Positions 1-12,072 of a stretch of DNA of 64,000 nt are shown piece by piece (positions within the stretch are counted from its first letter, which is position 1; each line of letters begins with the position of its first letter). Under the pieces are notes generated by a model. It was not told the DNA's origin. It was given only the letters and a program-made list of their open reading frames with translations, and ran no database searches. A program made the position numbers and the translations under genes. Source of the DNA: Prostheceraeus crozeri (Eukaryota > Platyhelminthes > Polycladida > Euryleptidae); NCBI GenBank assembly GCA_907163375.1, contig CAJQUW010007073.1, forward strand, positions 496,001 to 560,000, in the 5' to 3' direction.

Positions 1-1942
1 CTCAAGACCTTGGCTGCTTTTATTTATGCTCATCGCTTCAGACTAATTCAGACCGTGAAACTAATCAGCATATTTAAGCATTGTATTTCCAGGCATATCA
101 CGGGGAAGAGTCATTAGGCCTACTCATTACCTGGGATATCCATTTAAAACGCAGGACCGAACCGGATTTGTCGCTTGATTATGTGATATCTTCATTTGAT
201 TATATAAAGCTGCATTCGATCATAGACTTTTTACATTTGAGTACAGACTTGCGTAGCGTCATTTAAGTATGGAAAGTAATCCTTTAATTATGGAACCAAA
301 TCTTTTAAAAACGGAATGTTTCCGTTTGAATATTAACAATTCAAAAAAATGAGTTCATTTGATTTCCTGACATCGTCATGCCTAGCACTACAAGTGCAAG
401 AGATATCCCAGCTTCTAATAAAGTTTGCATTATTAAATTAATCAACAATCAAGGAAGTTCAGCAAAAGATGGTTTGATATCAAAGCTAAATCAATTTATG
501 CTATTAATTTGTGCCAAAATTTGAAGTAGAAAGTATTGAAGCTGATAGTGATTCTGGATTCGGGTGAGTAATTTAACCCCACCTCAAGCAACAGAGGAGG
601 TGATGCCTGCTAACAGATGAGCATTTGAGTTTCATTGACCATTGCTTATCGGTAATTTTAAAACGCAGGTTTTCAACTTGTCGCTATATGGTCGATGAGA
701 TATCCAAGTTTTCCCATGTCGTAGGGTCACTGATATCTTGGTTACATCTCTTCAAGTCTGTGATCCGATCCATGAAAATGAATTCTTTTTTACCTGAAGA
801 TAGTTAACGGATGTTAACTGAAATTAATTGTAAAAGATAACAGAAAACAAAACAAAACCACCATCTTTCAATATTGGCTCTTTCCAACTACATTCAAAGC
901 AATGATAATATTCGTCTATACCCATTGAAAAAGTAGAGCTCGCTTCGCTTTTTCTCGTTCTCCTTTTTTTATAGTATAAACTTATGTTGCTATTAGTTTA
1001 ACTGTGTTTCTGTACTCTTTTGATTTCTACAATACCATAAAAAAATACTGAAACAATGCTAAAAAGTGTGTTCATCAATGCCATTGCAATGCAAACTTTT
1101 GTCATTTCCTAATTTCAGCATGATAAAATTAACACTGAAACCAAACAAGCAGTCTAGCATTTACACGCCAGCTCATGAGCTTATACATACAGTCAAATCC
1201 TGAAAAATTTAAGTTACTTGTAATGGTGCTGCCATCGACTCAAATATCAATTTTCTTTTCAAGAACTGCGATACAAAGTACTTCTTTAGTTTATGGAGAA
1301 TGTTTTCTAAATCTCGTTTATTGAGTTGAGAAAAATCTGAAGTCAAGGATCGCAGCGGCTAACCTATTGCTCACTGTGTCCAGTGAAGATACTTACATTT
1401 GCGTCGCTGAGACCGCTTACTTTATCTCGTGTGACCGTCGTGCACCGTGCACAATGATTTGTACGGGTATATATAATTTTATGCCCATTTTAGAGAATTC
1501 CACTTTTCCGAAATTGCTCTCATGAAATTTCTTATAAAGTTAGCACCACTAACTTGCTTCCCACTGTAAAAAGAAGTTGACTGTTTGCTTATTTCAGATA
1601 GTGGAAGCAAGTTCTCACTTTCAGGGGCATGATAGTCTTGAAGTTTTTATAAACAAATTTCGATGCTTTCAATTGATTTCCTATCATATATTCTATTATT
1701 TCTCTGACTGCTGTATTATATTTCTTTGATTGACGTTTTGATCTTTTGAAGTATATGATTTGGCTCAGAAATGCAGCCACGTAGCTCTCTTCCTTGTGCA
1801 CTAAGGTAATAAAGTTTTGAGAAAAGCAACTTCATTTTGAGCTTCTTCGTCGTTCGATCATTTCAAAAGGGAAATTATTTTTTCAGATTATTGTCATCTA
1901 TTTTATCAGACTGCGTTCTCTCAACCTCATGAGACACCCACA
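1..1942. other. Intergenic DNA, no gene recognised
   Basis: AT-rich sequence. The short open frames here are below about 70 codons, mostly lack an ATG and show no recognisable domain. A short palindrome (GTGCACCGTGCAC) lies near 1440. I see no gene, RNA or named repeat. Confidence 0.6.
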
Positions 1943-2563
1943 TTCCAGCCACTGTGATTAGCAATCGGTACTTATGGGTTATCTCCCCAACGTTTTCAAA
2001 TTTGTTTAAAATCCGTAAAAATGAATCAACCGTCACAAAATTTCAGATACACGTATTTGACTATATTTTCTATCCTCATACAAAAATTTATGAAAATCCG
2101 ACACGAACTTTCTGAATTAGAGACGACAACTTGAAGTGTAGCGATGTCAGCAGCTTGATCTGACTTAGTCTGTTCGACGCATTATTGTTACTCATGTGTA
2201 CATTGTTCTCTTTCTGTCTTCGTCTCATCCACCCTTTTTAACCTATTGGAGAGGATGTGGTCTGGGTCATCATCACTTCAAGAGTTGTAGCGACATGACG
2301 TTGCTGACCTAGTGCTGTCTGCTCAGACGATGAGGTCAGGGGAAGTCAGATCAAGCTGCTGACATCGCTACACTTCACGTGATAGTCTCTAATTCAAAAA
2401 GTACTTGTCAGATTTGCATAACTTTTTGCATGTGTGTAGAAAATATGCTCAAATAGGTGTCTCTGAAATTTTGTGATGATTGATCCATTTCTATGGATTT
2501 TAGACAAATTTGAAAACGTGGGGGGAGACAACCCATAAGCACCTAATAATCTATTGCTGGAAG
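1943..2563. repeat. Foldback (MITE-like) element with about 200-bp inverted arms
   Basis: The left arm (about 1943-2168) and right arm (about 2341-2563) are inverted copies. Both contain the segment GTGTAGCGATGTCAGCAGC, close to the inner ends, and a segment around ACGTTTTCAAATTTG further out. The outer ends both read roughly CATTCCAGC/CTTCCAGC. The loop of about 170 bp has no coding capacity. A non-autonomous foldback DNA transposon is the likely identity; the parent family is not recognised, and arm divergence suggests it is not recent. Confidence 0.7.
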
Positions 2564-3164
2564 CAAACTTACTGTCGCTTATTATTACATTTTTCTTTTT
2601 AAAGTTAATGTAGTAAGTCAATGCATTCCTGCTCGAATACACTCTAAGCTTGCACTTTTGGTTCTAAGTTAATAATGGAAAGATCGAAGATACGAGTAGT
2701 CATTGAACTTTTCCTCGGATTGTGACTTCAAATTACATTGAAAGTGTTTGCTCTCTTGAAATGTAAATTACTGCTTTTATTGCATTTTGGTTACATGCAA
2801 CATGGACTCCACATCACTTGACAGGATGCCTATGTTCTCTTCATTCAAATGATTCTCGTTCAAATTCGAAGTGTTTGTGGGTTTTTTTGTTCATCATGTC
2901 ATTTATTTGTGTGAAAGTAAATCCAATTTTTCCTTCATTAGGAAATCGAGTGAGAAACCAGTATTTGACAACTGTGAAATTGTCAGCATTAGTGGCAAAT
3001 TTCAAATTATAGCAGTAGGTTTCAAACCAGATGTTCATACCATGCTGGATCATGGAATTCTACGGATTTCTAATTTTCCAGGTAGCATGTCTGGTAGAAG
3101 TTCATATTTTACATTCCTTAATCAGTAACAGAAGTAGCAAAATGGCTTTCATTTGAATTCATAA
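2564..3164. other. Intergenic DNA, no gene recognised
   Basis: Small overlapping open frames on both strands at 2818-3128 are mutual shadows without recognisable domains. Nothing else is seen. Confidence 0.55.
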
Positions 3165-3228
3165 TTTAAAGTATATAGGAAATAGAAGCAATTTGCTATT
3201 TTTGAAGTCAATTTCTTCAAGTCGATGT

Positions 3229-3258
3229 ATTTCAACAACTAAGCGTCGTTGTCATCGC
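3229..3258 (-). ncRNA. Hammerhead-like motif, left copy
   Basis: On the minus strand the order is GCGATGA, then a 7-bp hairpin (CAACGAC, loop GCTTA, GTTGTTG), then GAAA. This matches the core of a hammerhead ribozyme (CUGAUGA, stem II, GAAA) except that the first core element is degenerate. Penelope-like elements are known to carry such ribozymes. Stem III and the cleavage site are not clear here. Confidence 0.4.
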
Positions 3259-4133
3259 ACAAATCATAAAAGGAAATATTAACTATTATTCAACAATATC
3301 TATGATAGGCAGTAACATCATTTTATTTTCAAAATGATATAAGATGATTCACTTTATGTCATTTTATTTCTATGAAGAAAATGTACCATTTTTTAGTGAA
3401 ACATGCGTAGCCCTACACCGCAAATAGATCTAGTCACACGAATTTTTCGATTTACGCTGCTACCATGACACGTTTACTGCTCTTAGCAATGAAATTGAAA
3501 TTAGATTGCATGCAGTATCGATATATTCTAAATGATGGAAGACCGAAGAAGGCAGTTTAGTCATACAAAACTTCTTGTATATCAAAAGTTAAGCAGGGCC
3601 TATGGCCTTTACATTAGACATCGCAAGTTTTGATTTAAGCTTTATACACTCGAAATACAAATACGCCTACAATACGCAGTTCGTTGGGCCAACAGTATCT
3701 TAATTACAACAAAAGGCTAAAAATATTTAGATTGCAGTCCAGACTTCAAAAGCATGGAGACAGTGTTATTAATGAGCTGTTTGACAATTTGTGTCATAGA
3801 CAGACTGACAGACAATAGCCTGTTGCTTTTCGCTACATGAATCAACCAGTGGGAAAGGACATGGGTAGAACAATCGAAAGAGACTGAATTGTTTCAATAC
3901 AAAATTCGAAGAATCTATGATAAGAAAATATAATGGAACAAAACTTTTTGATGATTCTATTTTTCTCAGAATAAAATGATACAGTTTCATCATTGCCGAT
4001 CTTTGAACAACATGACTTCAGAATTTGAAAAGATGAAGATACGAATTTATCTTCATTACAAAATCCTCATATATAAATGAAAACTAGAATATTAGAATAT
4101 TAGAAAACTAGAAATATTAGAATAGAAGAACAT

Positions 4134-4328
4134 TTGGAAACTAAAAATTCTTCTGTATTCAAACACAAAATCACATGCAAGCAAGACTTCAACATCACAA
4201 TAATTGCCAGAGCAACAGATGAAGGTAATCTGCAACTTAAAGAGGCAGCAATGATTCAGCTCTATAATCCTGCGATCAATAGTAGGCAAGAATGTGAGGT
4301 TTATAAGTGCATCTTGATTGGCTAGAAT
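4134..4328 (+). pseudogene. Penelope-like GIY-YIG endonuclease, C-terminal fragment
   Basis: A short open frame ends in a stretch of the type KEAAMIQLYNPAINSRQE. Conserved K-E-A followed some ten residues later by P-x-[IL]-N is the pattern I associate with the end of the GIY-YIG domain of Penelope-like retroelements. The frame starts at ATG 4134 only by convention; upstream sequence (catalytic GIY-YIG part and reverse transcriptase) is missing or unrecognisable. The hammerhead-like 3' terminal sequence follows, consistent with an element 3' end. It is non-functional. Confidence 0.45.
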
Positions 4329-4668
4329 CCTTCATGTACTTAACCGTCTATGCTCTTATAACTATGTCGTGATCTAAAGATTTTATCGATGTTTTATAGC
4401 TTTTATAAGTCTCATGACAAAGTTTATAATTCTGTAATAAATTATTTAGTACCATGTAAACCGGCGGTTCTATGTCTCATGACAGTGATCGGCGGCAAAT
4501 CCACCCATATATCCTTTTATTTATAGAAGCATTCACATGACATTGCCGCATTATCGTATAACTATGAATTTCTCAAATCCATTGTTAAAAATGTTCTTTT
4601 ATCCTCATCTTTTAAAATTTTGAAATCATGTTGTTGAAAAGTTAATATTTCCTTTTATGATTTCTGCG

Positions 4669-4700
4669 CTGATGATGATAATGACGCTTAGTCGTTGAAA
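4669..4700 (+). ncRNA. Hammerhead-like motif, right copy
   Basis: CTGATGA at 4669-4675 is followed by a 7-bp hairpin with loop GCTTA (4679-4697) and GAAA at 4697-4700. Compared with the inverted copy at 3229-3258, three stem positions differ and all still pair (Watson-Crick or G-U). That pattern supports a conserved RNA structure. Stem III and the cleavage site could not be placed with confidence. Confidence 0.45.
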
Positions 4701-4839
4701 TATAGGCCTTATTGGCTTGAAAAAAAATGACTTCAAAAATAGAAAATTAGCCTGCTTCAATTTCCTACATCCTTTATAGAAACAGAAGTAGTGGTAGAAA
4801 GATTCCTTATATTTTTTGCTCAGTTGTCAAACCATTTTG

Positions 4840-4892
4840 AGAATGAATGAATGCTTGAATGAATGAATGGATGGATGAATGGATGAGTGGAT
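4840..4892. repeat. Imperfect (GAAT/GGAT)n microsatellite
   Basis: Runs of GAATGAAT and GGATGAATGGATG over about 50 bases form a simple repeat. Confidence 0.8.
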
Positions 4893-5342
4893 TAATCAAG
4901 CAGTCAATCAGATTGAAGTATAACCGAAAAAATATTGAATTCCATGCAGTATCATAGGACAAATGAAGAGGACTAAGATGTTCTCTTCACGTAGAAACTG
5001 TTCAAGACTTCTACGTGAACAGGCCGTCACATCTGCTAGAATTTGTAAATTTCGTAATCTCAGCACAGCAGCTTGACTTCTTTCAATCATTATATCCTTA
5101 CAAGTATACTGCTGAGATGAAATTATGTTTCACAAACCAAGAAACAGCGTAGAATTATTGAATTTTACATAGTTTAAGTCGCAGTGACAGACCTGTGGTA
5201 TCAAATAGTTTCAAATGAAGAAGTGACCATCAATAATTATGCCTTCCTAGCAATTGATAACACACTATTTAGCGAGCACGTAGGCCTAGTTTTGTTCTAA
5301 AGATAATGCATTTTACAGTAGTAGTAGTAGTTCAAGTATGTA

Positions 5343-6763
5343 CAGGGTGAATACCATGCCTTGTCCGATACATTTTAATAAAAACTTCGATCTTTTTATT
5401 GCAAATTATGTGTATTCTGGATATCAGTGGATGGTATGGATATCAGAAAGTAGGAAAGTTATAACAAATTCTCGAAATGACCACCATCCTGTGATACACA
5501 AACTTCACAACGATGAATAAAATTTTTGTAAGAGCTTCTGATGAATGAAATAGGAATTTCACTCAGTTCCTGTTCGATTCGACGCTTGAGGTCTTCATTG
5601 CTCTCAAAGCTAGATGCATTTACCTTATTTTGGATGTGACCCCAAAGAAAGAAATCACAGATCGTGAGATCGGGGGATCTGGCGGGCCAAGGAATGGGAC
5701 CACCTCTTCCAATCCATCGATTGGCCAATCGCTGAGTTTAGCTAACTTCTCGTCCTGTTGCTGAAGTGGGGTGGAGCGCCATCTTGCTGGAACACAGCAG
5801 AACGGTGAGGTATTCGAGAAAGTGCTGGGAATATTTTCTCATTCAAAATGTCACAATAACGAACACTTGTCATTGTTTCCCCGCTGATGTCAACCGCTAT
5901 AATGCCATGGTATGAAACTGCGACGAACACTGTTAGGCCTTTTGAACGGATAGGCACCTCGTCATAAACATGAGGATTGCTGTTTGCGTAGTAAAAGTCA
6001 TTGTGGTGATTGACACGACCCGACATGTGGAAAGTACACTCATCCGAGAAGATCATCCTGTCGGGACCATGAGCTTTCATCACTATTCTTTTGTAAGATA
6101 GCACGTCAAAAATCCAGTCTTGACTGTTTATCATGGTCAAAGAGTTGTTGCATTTGATGAACTTTGTACGGCTTGTATCCATTCTCTTTAAGGGTTTTGC
6201 CAACGGTCCTTTGTGAAACACCGACTTCCCTTGCGATCACTCGCTATGATGTGCGCGGATTCTCCACAACTGCGGTCACAATTGAATCTTTTTTCTCATT
6301 TCACACTCGTTGGGAACGATTCCCGGAGCTTGAACGCGGTAAGATGGAGCCCGTGCTGAGAAACTTATCAGTCCATCGTCGTATTGTTCTTCCATCGGGT
6401 GCTTCTTCTCCATACTCCTCGTAGTAACGCCTTCTTGCTTGTTCACTGTTTCCATAAGTTACGCAATAGGCAACGAGTCTGGCGTTTCGCTCGACGTCTT
6501 CCATTGTACACATGTATCACAGTAAGTGAAGTAATCAATGGTTAAGATTCATGTCAGATGGTTTGAAAATTTGAAAAAGATTAGGTTGATAGATATCTAT
6601 GCCAAACATGAAAATCATCAACTCACACTCAAAATTTTGAAAAAAAATGCATTCATAGATTTTTTTTATGATAGGCCAGGCCAAATAAATTTAACTTTAT
6701 AGATATATATAATGTATTAAAATTTATTGAAAATGTAATCGGACAATATTTTCATTCACCCTG
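5343..6763 (-). mobile_element. mariner-like DNA transposon, complete ends, dead transposase
   Basis: The 1,421-bp element has imperfect terminal inverted repeats beginning CAGGGTGAAT (left) and, on the other strand, CAGGGTGAATG (right). Similarity between the ends continues for about 40 bp through TGTCCGAT and ACATTTT. It is flanked by TA on both sides (5341-5342 and 6764-6765), the target duplication of the IS630/Tc1/mariner superfamily. The single minus-strand transposase gene is frameshifted. Confidence 0.85.
5459..6513 (-). pseudogene. mariner-like transposase, frameshifted
   Basis: Three consecutive minus-strand segments cover one transposase. The N-terminus (6301-6513) is a helix-turn-helix region with the YGNSEQARRRYYEEY pattern and RRW. 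The middle (5742-6221) carries FSDECTFHMSG (first D) and VFQQDGAPPHF (second D). The C-terminus (5459-5728) has RSPDLTICDFFLWG, where the third acidic residue is D, as in mariner rather than Tc1. Frame is lost between the N-terminal and middle segments and again just after QQDGAPPHF. Cut-and-paste transposition would be its ancestral role; this copy cannot encode it. Confidence 0.85.
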
Positions 6764-6765
6764 TA

Positions 6766-9317
6766 TATAGCTTAAGTAGTCACAATCTCATTGAAGTTTC
6801 ATTTCCTCAATTTTTCTAGTATGTAATTCACTTCTCCACTGTACATTTTCCATCTTGTCCATCTGCTTTATGCTGCTTTGTAATACACATTACTTTTCAT
6901 TTCTACAACTATTTATGACCATTAAAATCCTTTTAGATTTTCGTTTCAGGTTTGTTTTTAGCATAAATGGTGTTTTTATCGTTTGGTGCAACGGGATATC
7001 GACTGAAATTTTCGTTCATTTCGTCTATGAGTGAAATTTCTCCCGTTACAATAGGGATTTCCTTAGTATCTAGCCTATAATCTTCTATCAATCAATTCAT
7101 GAAAATTGGGGTTTAAGTGACTGTATTGAATTCATCGAATTATCTCCATTATAATGAGCTATATAGTCTATTATTACTTTCAGTTTATTTCTGCATTAAC
7201 GTGTCACTCCTACATCACTTGAGTTTTTTTTATAGTTTGTTCCTTCGCCTCATTAGTGAATACAATTATCTCTCAAAGCATCACCGATTGTAGAATTGGA
7301 TGACTCGTAATTATCCTGACTGTACGCAAGTGAAAATTAAGAAATTAAGAACGTTCTGGCCTCTTCTCAAGGATCAAGTCACTCTCAATTTTATCACATA
7401 CAGGCAGCTCTGATTGATAATATTGATTTTTTGTAACTTACCTCACACTTCTTAATAAGAAAATTGCAAGTTCCATTTCAACTTTGTAATTAACAATTGG
7501 TTGATAATAATTATTCAGAGTGTTGATAATGGAAAATGGTTCTTCAAAGTCTTGATTGAAGTCTGATCGAAATCATTTGTTTATTCAAGATGGTAGATTT
7601 GCACCAAAAAATCCCCGGTTAATCGCAATCAGACAATCGAATAGTAATTCAAAGCATTCAATGCATGCTCATTCTGGGAACATGCGCGAAAACAAATGCC
7701 GTGCGATTTTCATGAAAAAGAAGCAATCCATCTATCACTTTTATCGAATGGATGTCGGCATTCAGAAAAGCGCTGTTGGCAGTCATAGAAATGTGTGTGG
7801 AACAAAGCTGCACCTACTTGATAATGGCAACCATTGTAGGCCATGTCACAGCGAAACTAATTCGTCTGGATTCATCATCTATAATAAACGAGGGATAATA
7901 AGATGGGCAAGATGTCCTAACCCACTGACTTTCTTTGCCGGCATATTTTTTGCATATATTGTGACGGTCGTTTTGAAGTCTCCGTGACTTCAAAGCAAAA
8001 TCATTTTCAAGTTGTCAATCGACTCCCAATTGTGAACGAAGGACGAGTCTGCGCTTTTCATTCCATATGCGAAAATTCTAGCTGAAGTAGAAAAAACTGG
8101 CAGGAACATGCTATAAATCTTTTCAAAATTCAAAATATATATTTTTTTGCTGCTAGCGCAATTAACCCTTTCAAGCATATTGCATATTGTGTCCATTTGG
8201 CAACATTGTGACTCGCATTTCTTGGATCACCATTCCGCAGCAATTTTGATCCCATAACGGCGCAAATTTATAACCAAAAGAAAGAGGACATCAATACGAT
8301 TCTTATGGCACCAATCACAACTTAGCACGATGCCTATAAAACGACCGCAAATTGCTTTTGAAATTTTATTTTTTTCAAAAAAAAACTTTAATTTTGAAAT
8401 TAACTTGAGCGCGGAAGGGCTAAGAAACATTTGTAACTTCTTGAACCCTTAATCATGGCCGACCATTTTAAGAACAGGTCTGATTGCGCACATGTTTATC
8501 ATAAATGAGTTCATTTTCAGAAGTTTTCGAAGGAAAGTTTTCAATTTGCAATTTGAAGACTTTATGAAAGTTTGCACTGCCTGTAAATGTTCTCGCATTT
8601 ATAGGCATAATGGGCATTAGTCTACGCTATGCACACATGTTTGTTTCAACGTCTAAATGATGTATATTTTGCCAATTAATAGATGGCACGGTCAGCGATT
8701 TACAATAAATTTCCTGGATTTGAATACTGACATTCAAAAGGATCACATGTAAGTAAATCAACAAATACCGGTGTTATGATGCTCTCCCCCAAATCTAAAT
8801 TGATGACCGGAAAAAGTTAATCGGAAATCATCTATTACTTGATTTGCTCCTCGGAAAAAGAGTGGAGAGTGCAAACTTAATACAGTCCCCAGAAGCCACA
8901 AGCCTCGATATCACATCACTGTAGCTTCAAAGGCGGAGATGGATAACACGGAGCTACGAGTCTACTTCCAAAAATTGCAGCTGCTTTTCTCCAGGAAATT
9001 CTGCGCTACATAGCACATTCGGCCCGGAAAATGAGAGTAGAAGTAAGAAGTGCAAGAAGTGAGAGTAGGAAGAGTAACACCGGTACCTACCACATTGTAA
9101 AATCACTATCAAACTCAGAAGTCAAGGTAAAAATACAATTTTTAAGCAAAATTCATTGACAAGAAGGCATCTCAAAAAGGCAATGGATTTGTCGCATTAT
9201 ATGCCTCAATTTTGAAACCTCACATAAACCATTTAAGCGTCCTTATGCTGAGTGCGTCACAAAATAACAGCATAATCAGCGTACAGTAATTAATCAAGTT
9301 GAGTGCCAAATATATCA
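6766..9317. other. Intergenic DNA, no gene recognised
   Basis: The longest frame (7556-7987, 143 codons) starts at a TTG, has no recognisable domain and is not supported. Nothing else is identified. Confidence 0.5.
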
Positions 9318-10075
9318 GAATTTCGGTGATAATAGTTCGACAGCCAGAACGAGTTTCTGCAAGGAACGAGGCCGAAAGTGAGACTTTCACAGAATGATGC
9401 ACACCCTATGCCTACTACGAATCGGTGTGTCTGCCGAGTTCTAGTGAGTTCGTCTTGTCAGATAGGATAAAAGAAAAACACATGTAATGGGACGCAGATT
9501 GTAGTTTTTGGCTAAAATGAAATTTTGCATGTTTTCTCTAATTAAACGAAAAGTACTAAGCTGTGAGTCACAATTTTTGGCATGGAATGTCTTCAGGTAC
9601 ACTTTCATGGAATACTTTCACCTTCATGCACCCCTGTCTATAAAGCTAAACACATTTGGATTTGGTGAGCCTCTTAATGTCGGCAAACACAAACATTTTA
9701 AGCAACTTTATACACTTTCAACCATATTCATACATATATTGGCGATCAGATGCATGATAATAGTACATGCACATCATTGGAAATGATCTGAAGATATTCC
9801 ATGTCAAAAATTATGACTCTGGGCTTAGTACTTTTCGTTTAATCAGAGAAAACATGCAGAATTTCATTTTAGCCAAAACTGCAGTTTGCGTCCCATTGAA
9901 TTTGCATGTGTTTTTCTTTGATCCTGTCTGACAAGAAGAGGAACTCACTAGAACTCGGCAGACGCACCGATTCGAAGTAGGCAGAAGATGTACATATTTC
10001 TGTAAAAGTCAGATTTTTGGCCTCGTTCCCTGCAGAAACTCGTTCTAGCTGCTGGACTATCATGCACATGTGTGC
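9318..10075. repeat. Foldback repeat with about 270-bp inverted arms
   Basis: The left arm (about 9318-9600) and right arm (about 9782-10075) are inverted copies sharing AGAACGAGTTTCTGCA, GTCTGCCGAGTTCTAGTGAG, AAAGAAAAACACATG and AAACGAAAAGTACTAAG. The spacer is about 180 bp. Small indels separate the arms. The reading frame in the right arm is an antisense shadow with no recognised domain. A non-autonomous foldback element is likely; no family is recognised. Confidence 0.7.
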
Positions 10076-10589
10076 AAAATGTATACAGACCTGCGTCTCC
10101 TTATATCCATTGAGGGCAACGGAAGAGGGTTGAACGACAGCTTTCTACACAACAATTTATCTTAGAATTCTTACTTTGATGCGGAAAATTATTTCCGGTT
10201 ATAACAATGCAGTGACCTTGTCTATAGCGATGGCGTCAGTCAGCAAATAAAGGAAGTGTCACAATTTGATATTGCTCTTCATTATGGTAGTTTATTGGGC
10301 CCTCTCTTATTCTCTACATGATAATAGCACCTTATAGCTTTACAAGTGATTTTGTTATCAAAATACGTTGAATGAATCAGACATAACAATATAACACCAG
10401 GTGACATGCCGCGAAAGTCTCGCTCGTTTCAGCAAAATATTTTGTCGTCATTGCGAGATGATGAATGGAATAAAAATTGAAATGCAGCCAGACATAATTT
10501 TCTGCTCCTCATTTCACAATGTAAGAAGCTTCGTATCTCCAAATCCTCTTAAAAAGAAAAAGCAATTTTTAATCTCATCGAAGTATACA

Positions 10590-10713
10590 AAACTCAGCAC
10601 TATTAGATCCCCAATGTATACATAGTTTCGATTTTATCAAATCAACAGGAGTTGAGACCCAGTGCCAAATGTGAGATAAGCAAATTTTTGCAGTTTTGAA
10701 GAAATTACTACAG
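10590..10713. repeat. Diverged fragment of the MITE found at 13096-13946
   Basis: This segment resembles 13140-13243: both have CCAATGT(A/G)TA(T/C)AC, TTTCGATTTTAT and AAATGTGAGATA followed by GCAAATTTTTG. The Penelope palindrome is inserted directly after it. Confidence 0.55.
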
Positions 10714-10921
10714 ATGAATAAAGTAAAAACCACACTAGTACGGAAGAATGTTATTCGAGCTTTCGACCGTCCTTCAGACAGTCATAATCATGAAATGAAT
10801 GAAAACATTTACACCTACACGTACACCAAAAGATAAAAATGAAGAAGTTAACAGGTAAGAAAAGAACAGAGCGTGCCGACACAGGAGGGGCGGAATGACA
10901 TGTGCAAGGAGGCTCAGACAT

Positions 10922-11131
10922 CTAAGATAAAACATTTCCAACACCGCGAACAACGAGATTAGCAACATGAGTATTTACATTAATGAGGCCGGAATTGAGA
11001 TTTACAACATTGTCGGGATGCGATTTTATTACAGATGATTCTAACACTTTTCTGGTATGGAGGTCATTGCAGGGATAAATCAAGCGGGCGCTATCAAAAT
11101 TAAAGGAGTGGTCATTATTTACAGAATGCAA
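10922..11131 (-). pseudogene. Penelope-like GIY-YIG fragment, left arm
   Basis: About 69 codons, with HSFNFDSARLIY, then HTRKVLESSVIKSHP, then a short N-rich stretch ending in G-L. In GIY-YIG nucleases of Penelope-like elements the corresponding H-x-(F/I)-D and R-x-x-x-E-(A/S)-x-x-I elements occur near the C-terminus. Only this terminal piece is present, so it is a fragment. The identical peptide is encoded by the right arm. Confidence 0.6.
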
Positions 11132-11139
11132 TTATTTTC

Positions 11140-11348
11140 ATTATTCTGTAAATAATGACCACTCCTTTAATTTTGATAGCGCCCGCTTGATTTATCCCTG
11201 CAATGACCTCCATACCAGAAAAGTGTTAGAATCATCTGTAATAAGATCGCATCCCGACAATGTTGTAAATCTCAATTCCGGCCTCATTAATGTAAATACT
11301 CATGTTGCTAATCTCGTTGTTCGCGGTGTTGGAAATGTTTTATCTTAG
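11140..11348 (+). pseudogene. Penelope-like GIY-YIG fragment, right arm
   Basis: Mirror image of the left-arm fragment on the plus strand, with the same peptide (HSFNFDSARLIY, RKVLESSVIKSHP) and stop codon at 11346-11348. It is joined to the other arm head to head at the truncation point, so neither has a catalytic GIY-YIG part or a reverse transcriptase. Confidence 0.6.
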
Positions 11349-11597
11349 ATGTCTGAGCCTCCTTGCACATGTCATTCCGCCCCTCCTGTGTCGGCACGCT
11401 CTGTTCTTTTCTTACCTGTTAACTTCTTCATTTTTATCTTTTGGTGTACGTGTAGGTGTAAATGTTTTCATTCATTTCATGATTATGACTGTCTGAAGGA
11501 CGGTCGAAAGCTCGAATAACATTCTTCCGTACTAGTGTGGTTTTTACTTTATTCATTTAACTACGGGTGACAGTGCCTTAACATTACATTACTACAG

Positions 11598-12072
11598 ATA
11601 TTTTGGCTAAACATAGCAACCTGAGCGCTCCCAGGAAGTTAGTTAGGGAATATACGAACCAAGTCATCTCATTGTCTTATTCATTGCTAATCATCATGGA
11701 TGCTTCATGTAACAGATTAACTTTCACTGAGAGGAAGTGGATTCTGAAAAAGTGCTGGAAGGGTAAGTACTGTTTGGGTACTGTTTTGGGACACCCTGTT
11801 TATAATTCTTCACTCTTGTTACGGCTTGCACATATAAAAGAAAAGGTTTACAACTTGCACAAAATGATGGCATCAAAATTCAAAGCATACTCGCATACCA
11901 AGAAATCAGAAAGCAGACTTTGTTATTCACTGCACTCTTCTCCATCACTAGTTTCAGGTTTCAGAACTTTTATGGACACAGCTTCGTGTAGAATATTTTC
12001 TCAATAAGCATTCCTAGCGATTTTAGTTTTTGAAATTTCTCTCAGAGCCTCGGACACCGGCAAAGCTCTGTG
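11598..12072. other. Intergenic DNA, no gene recognised
   Basis: A 134-codon frame (11603-12007) begins at a non-ATG codon and has no recognisable domain; it is not supported as a gene. Confidence 0.45.

Larger units (their letters stand above)
3165..4790 (+). mobile_element. Penelope-like retroelement remnant with inverted terminal copies
   Basis: The right part (about 4610-4790, plus strand) and left part (about 3165-3300, minus strand) are inverted copies of the same terminal sequence, as in the inverted partial repeats of Penelope-like elements. Just before the right copy a plus-strand reading frame (4134-4325) ends in a stretch resembling the C-terminal part of a GIY-YIG nuclease. Both ends carry a hammerhead-ribozyme-like motif (separate entries). 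No reverse transcriptase remains between the ends, so the copy is truncated. Assignment rests on motif recognition, not on a search. Confidence 0.55.
10714..11556. mobile_element. Palindrome of two Penelope-like 3' ends
   Basis: Arms 10714-11127 and 11143-11556 are both 414 bp, inverted and essentially identical, with a 15-nt spacer. Read outward from the centre, each arm encodes a Penelope-like GIY-YIG C-terminal peptide and then a 3' tail containing CTGTCTGAAGGACGGTCGAA. The 10-mer ATTACTACAG at 10704-10713 recurs at 11588-11597 and may be a target-site duplication, leaving 31 nt of extra sequence on the right. Arm identity suggests a recent event or ongoing gene conversion. Confidence 0.75.

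Noticed and set aside
7556-7987. 143-codon frame with scattered Cys and His
   Set aside because: Starts at TTG, no recognisable domain, no splice or promoter support; likely chance.
11603-12007. 134-codon frame
   Set aside because: Non-ATG start, low-complexity composition and no domain.
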